NCBI GenBank assembly: GCA_934636065.1
Contig: CAKTZW010000021.1
Coordinates: 1-12,469, forward strand
From: an uncultured Labedella sp.
GTDB taxonomy: Bacteria > Actinomycetota > Actinomycetes > Actinomycetales > Microbacteriaceae
Length of the DNA stretch: 12,469 nt
Direction of reading: 5' to 3'
Of this stretch, positions 5,985-12,469 are shown in pieces. Each line of letters opens with the position of its first letter. Position 1 is the first letter of the stretch. Under the pieces are notes generated by a model. That model was not told the origin of the DNA. It saw only the letters and a program-made list of their open reading frames with translations, and searched no databases. The translations under genes were made by a program, and so were the position numbers.

Positions 5985-7253
5985 ATGAAGTCACGCACTG
6001 TGGCCGCGACCATGGCGGCCGGCACCGCCGTCCTGCTCGCAGGCTCGTTCACCGGATGCAGCACCGGATCCGGGGGCGGAGGGAAGGAGACCCTCGAGTT
6101 CCAGACCGCGCAATCGGTCGACTCGCCCGTCTACGCCCAGCTGGAGGAGATCACGGCCGCGTTCGAGAAGGAGAACCCGGACGTCGACATCGACCTCAAG
6201 ACCGGCGCCGACGACTACGAACCGCAGATGAAGGTGCGGCTCGCCGCACGGAATCCTCCGGACATCTGGGCGACCCACGGGTGGTCGCTGCTGCGCTACA
6301 GCTCCTTCCTCGCACCGCTCCAGGACGAGCCGTGGGCCGAGAACGTCGACGAGGTCCTCGATCCCGTCATGAAGAACGCCGACGGCGAGTTCTTCGCCCT
6401 CCCCGTCACGACGTCAGCGTCCGGGCTCATCTACAACCGGACGGTGCTCGAGGACGCGGGCGTCGACCCCGCGAGCCTCACGACGTGGGACGCCCTCGCG
6501 GACGCGGCCGAAGCCGTCAAGGCCAACGGGTTCGTTCCGTTCCACCTCGCGGGCTCGAAGGACGGCTCGGCGGGCAACCTCGTCGACTGGATCGCGCCCG
6601 GGGCCTTCACCGACGACGAGCTCGAGTCGATGCGCTCCGGCGAGTTCCAGGAGGACGCGTACGCCGACATGCTTGGACAGCTCGAGCAGATGCAGGCGGA
6701 CGGGTGGACCAACGTGGACTACACGTCGGCCACGGGCGACGACATGGCACGGGCGCTCGCGGAGGGCACCAGCGCCTTCGCGCTCAGCTCCAACGCCCTC
6801 GTCACCCTCGCCTGGACCTACAACCCCGACGCCGAGCTGAGTTACGTGCCGGTGCCCGCGCTCGACGGGGGAGACCCGTACCTCATCGGCGGTGAGGACA
6901 CCGCGTTCGGCGTCGCGAAGGACGGCGAGCACCTCGAGACGGCGAAGGAGTACCTCGCGTTCCTCGCCGAGCCCGAGAACATGTCGGCCCTCGCGGCGGC
7001 CGTCGGCAACCCGCCGGGGCTCACGGACGCCGAACCGGACCTCGGTGCTCTCACAGAACCCTTCGAGCAGTTCGTGGCGAGCGGCACGGTGCCGCTCGAG
7101 CCGTTCTTCGACCGCGTCTACCTGCCGAACGGCATGTGGGACAGCGTCGTCACCACGGCGGACGGCGTGCTCGCCGCCCAGTCGACCCCCGCCGAGGGCG
7201 CCGCGAAGATGGCGAGCGACTTCGACACGCTCTTCCAGCAGTCCTCCAACTAG
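5985..7253 (+). CDS. sugar ABC transporter solute-binding lipoprotein
   Basis: The product has 422 aa. It begins with a lipoprotein signal: basic MKSR, a hydrophobic stretch and the lipobox FTGC, with Cys25 as the lipidated residue. A Ser/Gly linker follows. The mature part has the family 1 extracellular binding-protein pattern: TLEFQTAQSVDSPVYAQLEE, then ITAAFEKENPDVDIDLKTG, later PDIWATHGW, ALPVTTSASGLIYNRTVLED and a late AKEYLAFLAEPENM segment. It captures an oligosaccharide or sugar outside the membrane and delivers it to the two permeases encoded next. ATG 5985 is supported by GAAGGA seven bases upstream and by the signal peptide. It is first in the operon and under the operator at 5922-5939. 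A strong stem-loop follows its stop codon. The sugar cannot be named from sequence. Confidence 0.93.
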   Translation: MKSRTVAATMAAGTAVLLAGSFTGCSTGSGGGGKETLEFQTAQSVDSPVYAQLEEITAAFEKENPDVDIDLKTGADDYEPQMKVRLAARNPPDIWATHGWSLLRYSSFLAPLQDEPWAENVDEVLDPVMKNADGEFFALPVTTSASGLIYNRTVLEDAGVDPASLTTWDALADAAEAVKANGFVPFHLAGSKDGSAGNLVDWIAPGAFTDDELESMRSGEFQEDAYADMLGQLEQMQADGWTNVDYTSATGDDMARALAEGTSAFALSSNALVTLAWTYNPDAELSYVPVPALDGGDPYLIGGEDTAFGVAKDGEHLETAKEYLAFLAEPENMSALAAAVGNPPGLTDAEPDLGALTEPFEQFVASGTVPLEPFFDRVYLPNGMWDSVVTTADGVLAAQSTPAEGAAKMASDFDTLFQQSSN

Positions 7254-7256
7254 TCC

Positions 7257-7286
7257 GCGCGGCGGCCCGGCGACGGGCCGCCGCGC
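7257..7286 (+). promoter_or_regulatory. intercistronic stem-loop after the binding-protein gene
   Basis: A perfect 13-bp stem (GCGCGGCGGCCCG at 7257-7269 with its complement at 7274-7286) is closed by the GNRA tetraloop GCGA. It starts four bases after the binding-protein stop and ends 18 bases before the permease start. Such hairpins protect the upstream mRNA from 3' exonucleases or partly terminate transcription, giving more binding protein than permease. Confidence 0.75.
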
Positions 7287-7304
7287 CGATCGACGGGTGA
7301 GCTC

Positions 7305-8255
7305 ATGACCAACGACGTTCTCGAATCGGCCCCGCCCCGCACTCTCGACCCGGCGCCGCCGCCGGCGCTGCGGCGGCGGCCGAGCCGCTTCCGCGGAGCG
7401 AGCATCAACCTGCTCACCGTGCCGGCGCTCGCCCTGTTCGGGGTGTTCATCATCTACCCGCTCATCAGCGGCGTCGCGATCAGCTTCACCGACTGGGACG
7501 GCTACAGCCCCGACAGCAACTCCGTCGGGGCGGCCAACTACCTGCGCCTGTTCACCGACGAGACGTTCCGGGCCGTGCTGCTCACGACGTTCGTCTACGG
7601 CATCGGAAGCACCATCGTGCAGCAGGTGCTGGGCCTCGGACTCGCCCTGGCCCTCGACCGCAAGCTCGCCGGCCGCGGCGTCGCCCGGGCGATCATCTAC
7701 CTGCCGGTGCTCGTGTCCCCGATCGTCATGGGCACCTTCTACTACCTGCTCTTCCAGTACAACACCGGCGCCTTCAACGACGTCGTCGTCGCGTTCGGCG
7801 GGGAGCGCCAGGCGTGGTTGTCCACCGCGGGCGGCGGCGTGACGATCATCCTCGCGGTCAACTCCGTGCAGTTCGTCGGCACGTCGATGATCATCTATCT
7901 GGCGGGGCTGCAGGCGATCGCGCCGGAGTACATCGAGGCGGCGACCCTCGATGGAGCTCACGCCGGCCAGCGCTTCCTGCACGTCGTCGTGCCGCTGCTC
8001 CAACCGGCCTTCGCGACGAGCGTCGTCCTCAACCTCATCGGCGGGCTCAAGCTCTTCGACGTCATTCAGGTGCTCACGGGCGGTGGTCCGGGCACGTCGA
8101 CGAGCTCGGTGTCGACCCTCATCGGACGCACGTACTTCGACAGCCAGGCGGCCGGCTACTCCGCGGCGATGGGCGTCGCTCTGTTCTTCATCATCGCGAT
8201 CCTCACGATCCTCGCGAACGGGGCGCTCAACCGTCGCCGGTTGGAGCAGCAGTGA
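7305..8255 (+). CDS. sugar ABC transporter permease, MalF type
   Basis: The product is a 316-aa inner-membrane protein of the MalF/UgpA class with about six membrane segments. The first is at about 33-60 (INLLTVPALALFGVFIIYPL). A proline- and arginine-rich cytoplasmic N-terminus of about 30 residues precedes it. The EAA loop that docks on the ATPase is at 211-230 (EAATLDGAHAGQRFLHVVVP). The typical late segment LKLFDVIQVLTGGGPGTST (248-266) is present. It forms the translocation channel with the next gene's product. ATG 7305 follows the stem-loop by 18 bases; its ribosome-binding site is weak (GGGTGA). A short GC hairpin also lies in codons 17-26. Its TGA overlaps the GTG start of the second permease (GTGA), so the two are translationally coupled. 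Confidence 0.93.
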   Translation: MTNDVLESAPPRTLDPAPPPALRRRPSRFRGASINLLTVPALALFGVFIIYPLISGVAISFTDWDGYSPDSNSVGAANYLRLFTDETFRAVLLTTFVYGIGSTIVQQVLGLGLALALDRKLAGRGVARAIIYLPVLVSPIVMGTFYYLLFQYNTGAFNDVVVAFGGERQAWLSTAGGGVTIILAVNSVQFVGTSMIIYLAGLQAIAPEYIEAATLDGAHAGQRFLHVVVPLLQPAFATSVVLNLIGGLKLFDVIQVLTGGGPGTSTSSVSTLIGRTYFDSQAAGYSAAMGVALFFIIAILTILANGALNRRRLEQQ

Positions 8256-9082
8256 ACGCCGTCCTCAGTCGTCGTGCCATCGGAACAGCGATCGGTGCGT
8301 TCGTCCTCCTCGTCGTGGTCGTGCAGCTCCTGCCGTTCTACGTCGCGCTCACGACCGCCCTGAAGCCCAAGACCGACCTGTCGTCGCAGTGGTCGCTTCC
8401 CGTCCTCGACCTGTTCTGGGGCAACTTCGCGACGGCCGTAACCGACGGCGGGATCCTCCGAGCGATGGGCAACAGCGTGATCGTCGCGTCCGTCTCGACG
8501 GTGCTCGTCTGCATCGTCGGGGCCTTCGCGGCGTACCCGCTCGCGCGCCGGCCCACCGCGTACAACCGCGGGATCCTGGCCCTCAACGTCGGCCTCATGA
8601 TGGTGCCGGCGCTCAGCATTCTCGTGCCGCTCTACAGCATGCTCGCGCAGCTGGGAGCGCTCAACACCTATTGGGGCGTCATCCTCGTCATGGTCGCGAC
8701 GAGCCTGCCGATCAGCATCTTCCTCTACGCCTCGTTCATGCGCTCGCTGCCGCTCTCCGTGGAGGAGGCCGCGATGATCGACGGCGCCAACCGGTTCCAG
8801 ACGCTGTGGTTCGTCGTGATCCCGATGCTCAAGCCGGTCACCGCGACGGTGGGCATCCTGACCGGTGTCGGCGTGTGGAACGAGTACGCGCTCTCCGGGT
8901 ACATCCTCACCTCGCCGGAGACGCGCACGATCGCCCCGGCGATCGCGTCGTTCTTCTCGATGCAGTCGAGCAACCTCCCCGCGGCGGCCGCGGCCTCGCT
9001 GCTCGCGGTGATCCCCGTCGTGGTCGCGTACCTCTTCCTCCAGAAGTACTTCGTCCGGGGGCTCGTGGGTGCGGAGAAGTAG
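8252..9082 (+). CDS. sugar ABC transporter permease, MalG type
   Basis: The product is a 276-aa inner-membrane protein of the MalG/UgpE class with about six membrane segments, the first at 9-32 (AIGTAIGAFVLLVVVVQLLP). It has the family signatures LTTALKPKTDL (33-43), GNSVIVASVSTVLV (73-86), the EAA loop EAAMIDGANRFQTLWFVVIP (172-191) and WNEYALSGYIL (209-219). It pairs with the MalF-type permease. The GTG start at 8252 overlaps the preceding TGA by the tetranucleotide GTGA, with GGAG about eight bases upstream; it is preferred because the membrane segment and family pattern begin right after it. No ATPase gene follows, so the complex must use an ATPase encoded elsewhere, as with shared MsiK-type ATPases in actinobacteria. 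Stop TAG at 9080-9082. Confidence 0.93.
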   Translation: MNAVLSRRAIGTAIGAFVLLVVVVQLLPFYVALTTALKPKTDLSSQWSLPVLDLFWGNFATAVTDGGILRAMGNSVIVASVSTVLVCIVGAFAAYPLARRPTAYNRGILALNVGLMMVPALSILVPLYSMLAQLGALNTYWGVILVMVATSLPISIFLYASFMRSLPLSVEEAAMIDGANRFQTLWFVVIPMLKPVTATVGILTGVGVWNEYALSGYILTSPETRTIAPAIASFFSMQSSNLPAAAAASLLAVIPVVVAYLFLQKYFVRGLVGAEK

Positions 9083-9257
9083 ACGAGGAGAGCGGAGATG
9101 GGGTGATTGACCGTGCTATTCCACACCCCGCCCAGGGGTCCACGATCCAGAGCCGTCCGACCGCGTTCTGCTGAAGCGGCGGCACTCCGTCGATTTTCAT
9201 TGGCGTCTATCTCAGTGATCGGCTTTCCAACCGGAGCAGATTTTGGTCGACGCGCTT
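9083..9257. other. non-coding boundary between sugar operon and NTPase gene
   Basis: No convincing gene lies in this stretch. It contains only a weak hairpin at 9125-9139 (ACCCC-N5-GGGGT). Base composition drops in GC towards the right. A 23-codon frame from GTG 9103 to TGA lacks family features and is not called. This gap is the likely edge of an acquired segment, but no tRNA, insertion-sequence end or direct repeat was seen. Confidence 0.4.
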
Positions 9258-9269
9258 TAGATTGATGCT
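9258..9269 (+). promoter_or_regulatory. leaderless -10 element of the NTPase gene
   Basis: TAGATT (9258-9263) fits TANNNT and is followed by exactly six bases and then ATG at 9270. There is no purine-rich ribosome-binding site before the ATG, which supports a leaderless transcript. No good -35 at normal spacing was found. Confidence 0.5.
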
Positions 9270-12200
9270 ATGACCCGAAGTCTGAGCGGGGACAGTGCTG
9301 CCGCATATTGGATGCAAAGTGGCCTCGCCCTCCTGCAGGGCGACCTGCATGCATTCGTCGAAGCGGTGCGCGGTCGGCCCGATGTCGGCCGAGTAGCGGC
9401 GCTCGCCAACAGCGTCTCGGAGGCCTTCGAGGGGCGCGAGTGGTCGTCGCTCGGCACAAATGATGCCGAGGCCGCTCGTGAAGCAGTTGTTGCGACACTC
9501 AAAGAAGTGGCAGGGGATCTTCGTAAGCCCGCTACACGTGACCGCCTCCTTCGCGAAGCAGTCGAGGAATCGTCGGAGTGGACTGATCGCTTCCTGCGGA
9601 GCCGGAGCGTCACGGAGTGTCTGCAGGGATCTCCACCAGACTCTGAGCTCGTTTCCGGGCTCGAGTCGGCGGTTCGCCTGCTCGCGAGCACCACCGCTGC
9701 CTGGGGCAGGCGCAACGAAGGGGACGCCGTCGTTGTGTCCTCTAGTGAGTTGCTTCGCCGGACCCGGGAGCTGTCGCATACGTTGTCGGACGTCCGGGAT
9801 GCTGTGGAGAACCTCCAGACTGAATCGGACATGGCCGCGCGCGAAACGGCCGATACTGTCGTGCGACGGTCCGGCAGGTTGACCGCTGCTCTGGGAAGGA
9901 CTTTCGAGGCAGAGCCGGCACCGGTCGGGTCGTACGCTCTGTTCGTTGAACGCGATGTCGAACTCCGGCTTGCGAGCTTGTTGATCAACCGCGAGGAGAC
10001 CTCTGGCGCAATCTTGGTCCGCGGCAGCGCAGGCTCCGGGAAGTCGAGCCTCTTGTGGGGCATTGCGAAACGCCTCGCCGCCAACCCGCTCGTACACCCA
10101 GTCTTGATCTCGGCGAGCTGGTTTCCTGCCGTAGCGGGAGCGTCGGACGGTATCCCCATCAGGGACATGCTGAAGGCCTTCCGGCTCCTGAAACGGTTGA
10201 CCACGCATCTCGTCGTACTCCTAGACACCGCGGATCTCCTCCTTCATTCCGATGCCTCCAAGGAGGCAACGGAAGACTTCCTGGAGGGACTCGAGGACAT
10301 CGGTGTCGCAGTCGCTGTAGCGGTTCGTCCCGTCGAATCTGAACTTCTCGACGCACGCTTCAGGCGGTTCGACCTGCACAATTACGGCCCAAGCGAAATG
10401 GACAAGGCCACGTCGGCTCTCATGGCCGAGCACTTTCCCAACGAGGACCCATCGCTGGGAATCGATCTGGTTCGTAACGCCCGGGCGCGCGGACTGCCTG
10501 TGCTCGAGGTCTTGCAGTCCCCACTGCTGCTCCGCATTCTTTTCGACCTCGCCGGCGGCACTCTTCCCTCAATGGAAGTGGACGTGACCACCCTCTATCG
10601 CAGGTACTGGGAGCATCGAATAGTCAGTGACCGGCGATCCACCAATGCGAAAGCTGAACGCGACTTGTCGGGGACGGCCAAACGGATCGGGATAGTGATG
10701 CTTGCGGAAGGCTCTCCTGAGCTCTCTATCAACACACTGGTGCAACTCGTCGACCGCGTCGCCTTTCCCGACCCGACGAATCCTTCTGCCGATATCGATG
10801 ACTTGACGGCCAGGGGGGTGCTCACGGTCGGCGGCGAGCAGCGGAGATTCTTCCATCAGACGATGTTCGAGTTCGCGGCCGCACACGGCCTTCTTCACCG
10901 CGGCGGGTTGCGAGAGGCCCGCCGCCTGGTCGAACATATGCGGCAGCATCCGCTCGACCTCTTCGTCGGAGCTGTCCTGGAGCAGATGCTGATTCTGATG
11001 AAGGATGAGTCGTCCTCTCGTGCTTCGGTCTCGGAACTGATCAACGGTCTGTTAGCGGTCGAACAACCGGCGACATCCCAAATCGGCCTCATGGCGTGGG
11101 CGCACCAACCCGCGCTTCGACCCGACGTGCGACCGACAATCGAGTCCGCGCCGCAAGAAACAATCAGTCGCTTCGTTGAGGTTCTCCCGACCGTCGGTTC
11201 CGTCGACGTGACTGATTCTGTACATATCGTGGAGCAGGTATGGGCGTACAGACGAATCGACTGCCACCTCGTGGTGGTGCGCGTCCTGGCGCGGCTAGCG
11301 CGCCGTCATCCGGAGGCGGTAGTCGCTGCGGCAAGGCGGATGGGGATCGTCGACCACTACTGCGGGCCGGCGCGAGCTTCGTTGACGAATCCGGCCGAAC
11401 TCTACGATCTGATTTTCTCCCTCGCCGGAGCCGATCCGGCTTTCGTGCGCAGCGCGGTGAGGCGGCTTCTCGCGTCCGTCGGGCCGGGAGACAGGCAGGC
11501 GGACGTGTTGAGTCTCGTTGCGTCACACTACGCAGAACTGGCCGAGCCTCACTTTTTCGCTGCCCTTGTCAACGATGTCGATACGGACCCGCGCTTGGGC
11601 GGGAAGCCGGTCGGGCGTAGCGTCGTAGCCGCCTTGGGTCGAATTCTCTGGGTTGATCGTTCGAGCGGCGAGGGCGTTCACGATGACCATGGCGACTGGT
11701 TGATGCGTACCCGCGAGAACGTGCCTCGAATCAGACCAGCGCAGTTGGATCTTTCGGTGGGCATCGAGTTGGGCGCGCTGGCCCAGCATCTCATCGCGGC
11801 TGATGAGGGAGCCGTTGGGCGGGTGAATGACATCCTCGACGAGGTCTTCCGAGCACCTGCTGAGGATGGGCCCCCCCAAATCGTGGGAATCCTGCTCGCT
11901 CCTGTGCTCGAGGTGAGCGGGGGAGCCGCGAGGGGTACGTCAGAGCGTTTGGCGGCCTGTTTGGAGAATGGTCTGCCGCTTCCCGGCGACCACTTCGGTC
12001 TTTCTGCTGAGCAGAATTGGGCGATCGCGGCCCGCGCGGCGCTGGGAGACGACCGGGTACCCCGAGAAGTCGTGGCGACATGTCTCGCGCGCTTCGGTGA
12101 AATGAGTGAGCTGTGGTTCGACCGGGGCGGCCTCCTTCCTCACCTTCCGCATGCTGCAGTCGGAGGGCTTTCGGCGGCGCGCTCCTACCTTCGGCATTTG

Positions 12201-12469
12201 CAAGACAATCCTCACGCCTTCGACGCCCTGACACTGCGAGACTTCCTGGAGGCAGCTCGTGCATCGACGAGCGTCGATGAGGGGGTGGCAGCCACATACG
12301 TCAGCGTGGCGCTTGCCGTCGGCGGAGTAGGGCAGCTGAGGCACGCTCTATCGTCGAACACCGGCAGAGCGGCGATCGCTTCACGGCTCGAAGAGGCGTT
12401 GAATCTCGTGGCGACGCTCCTGACTGGACGGGACGACGAGCAAAAGCTCGCGATCTCTCTCTGGAAGGA
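9270..12469 (+). CDS. large STAND/NACHT-like P-loop NTPase (3' end outside window)
   Basis: One frame stays open from ATG 9270 to the window end, 1066 codons without a stop. Residues 1-157 are helical and match no effector domain I recognise. Residues 158-209 look like a coiled coil (ELLRRTRELSHTLSDVRDAV, then ENLQ). FVERDVELRLASLL (225-238) leads into Walker A GSAGSGKS (252-259). Walker B is HLVVLLDTAD (313-322) with Asp319 and Asp322, and VAVAVRP (348-354) is a sensor-like Arg353. SPLLLRILFDLAGG (417-430) and LYRRYWEHR (442-450), then RFFHQTMFEFAAA (526-538), match the helical/winged-helix end of STAND NTPases. Residues from about 540 on are helical-repeat-like, probably a sensor. Such proteins oligomerise when they detect a phage or other ligand and trigger an effector. 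A defence role is inference from architecture. About a third of its early codons end in A/T, unlike its neighbours, which suggests transfer. The start is fixed by an in-frame TAG at 9258-9260 and a -10-like TAGATT. Confidence 0.85.
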   Translation, partial: MTRSLSGDSAAAYWMQSGLALLQGDLHAFVEAVRGRPDVGRVAALANSVSEAFEGREWSSLGTNDAEAAREAVVATLKEVAGDLRKPATRDRLLREAVEESSEWTDRFLRSRSVTECLQGSPPDSELVSGLESAVRLLASTTAAWGRRNEGDAVVVSSSELLRRTRELSHTLSDVRDAVENLQTESDMAARETADTVVRRSGRLTAALGRTFEAEPAPVGSYALFVERDVELRLASLLINREETSGAILVRGSAGSGKSSLLWGIAKRLAANPLVHPVLISASWFPAVAGASDGIPIRDMLKAFRLLKRLTTHLVVLLDTADLLLHSDASKEATEDFLEGLEDIGVAVAVAVRPVESELLDARFRRFDLHNYGPSEMDKATSALMAEHFPNEDPSLGIDLVRNARARGLPVLEVLQSPLLLRILFDLAGGTLPSMEVDVTTLYRRYWEHRIVSDRRSTNAKAERDLSGTAKRIGIVMLAEGSPELSINTLVQLVDRVAFPDPTNPSADIDDLTARGVLTVGGEQRRFFHQTMFEFAAAHGLLHRGGLREARRLVEHMRQHPLDLFVGAVLEQMLILMKDESSSRASVSELINGLLAVEQPATSQIGLMAWAHQPALRPDVRPTIESAPQETISRFVEVLPTVGSVDVTDSVHIVEQVWAYRRIDCHLVVVRVLARLARRHPEAVVAAARRMGIVDHYCGPARASLTNPAELYDLIFSLAGADPAFVRSAVRRLLASVGPGDRQADVLSLVASHYAELAEPHFFAALVNDVDTDPRLGGKPVGRSVVAALGRILWVDRSSGEGVHDDHGDWLMRTRENVPRIRPAQLDLSVGIELGALAQHLIAADEGAVGRVNDILDEVFRAPAEDGPPQIVGILLAPVLEVSGGAARGTSERLAACLENGLPLPGDHFGLSAEQNWAIAARAALGDDRVPREVVATCLARFGEMSELWFDRGGLLPHLPHAAVGGLSAARSYLRHLQDNPHAFDALTLRDFLEAARASTSVDEGVAATYVSVALAVGGVGQLRHALSSNTGRAAIASRLEEALNLVATLLTGRDDEQKLAISLWK

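Noticed and set aside
7355..7380. GCC/GGC hairpin in the first codons of the MalF-type permease as a regulatory element
   Set aside because: It arises from Pro- and Arg-rich codons (GCCGCCGCC and GGCGGCGGC); it may slow translation, but nothing beyond coding sequence is needed to explain it.
6414..8003. 529-codon minus-strand open frame under the importer genes
   Set aside because: Antisense to the binding protein and first permease, with shadow-type composition and no motif.
9125..9139. ACCCC-N5-GGGGT hairpin as terminator of the importer operon
   Set aside because: Only a 5-bp stem with no T-run; too weak to call.
9103..9174. 23-codon frame from GTG 9103 after the permease gene
   Set aside because: Purine-rich bases precede it, but it is very short, has mixed codon usage and no family features.
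9207..10228. Minus-strand frames of over 300 codons opposite the NTPase gene
   Set aside because: They lie opposite the clearly coding N-terminus and Walker A region, have no recognisable domain, and start within coding sequence of the plus-strand gene.
11871..11877. Run of seven C as a phase-variation or frameshift site in the NTPase gene
   Set aside because: The frame reads through it in register on both sides, and a single C7 run in a high-GC gene is not unusual; no sign of a slipped frame.
1..12469. CRISPR arrays, tRNA or rRNA genes, insertion-sequence ends
   Set aside because: No regularly spaced repeats, cloverleaf-like segments, ribosomal sequence or transposase motifs were seen on either strand.

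Overview
The window is a high-GC stretch of an actinobacterial chromosome. Codons in most genes end overwhelmingly in G or C. Several genes carry a TANNNT hexamer exactly six bases before the start codon, the pattern of leaderless actinobacterial transcripts. The sugar ABC importer has no ATPase beside it, as is common in this phylum. A member of the Microbacteriaceae or a near relative is plausible, but that is inference; nothing here fixes the genus.

Positions 1-3346 hold small accessory genes. They are the tail of an unidentified gene, a TetR-type regulator (minus) and a SnoaL/NTF2-like protein (plus) that have both lost their 5' ends where they meet head to head near 734-751, a small membrane-anchored protein, and a divergent pair made of an alpha/beta hydrolase (minus) and a MarR-type regulator (plus). 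The hydrolase and MarR genes share a short intergenic region rich in TTGAC/GTCAA repeats, which suggests that MarR controls the hydrolase and itself.

Positions 3343-9082 form a carbohydrate-uptake locus: a LacI-family repressor (minus), a Gfo/Idh/MocA-type oxidoreductase (minus), and, divergent from these, a lipoprotein solute-binding protein followed by two inner-membrane permeases. The 215-bp divergent intergenic region carries two copies of an operator with core TTTACCCGAGTNAA. One lies on the -35 of the oxidoreductase promoter and the other on the -10 of the importer promoter. The neighbouring LacI protein is the obvious candidate to repress both until the sugar arrives. A perfect 13-bp GNRA-capped stem-loop follows the binding-protein stop codon and probably keeps binding-protein mRNA above permease mRNA.

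Positions 9083-12469 differ in character. After a 187-bp non-coding stretch, codon usage becomes clearly less GC-biased, and one very long gene runs off the window end with at least 1066 codons and no stop. It encodes a STAND/NACHT-like P-loop NTPase with a helical N-terminal region, Walker A and B, a winged-helix-like segment and a long helical C-terminal region. This architecture resembles bacterial immune sensor NTPases, and the gene is probably the edge of a horizontally acquired island. It is the best candidate here for an undescribed system, but its N-terminal region matches no effector I recognise, and its end and its partners lie outside the window.
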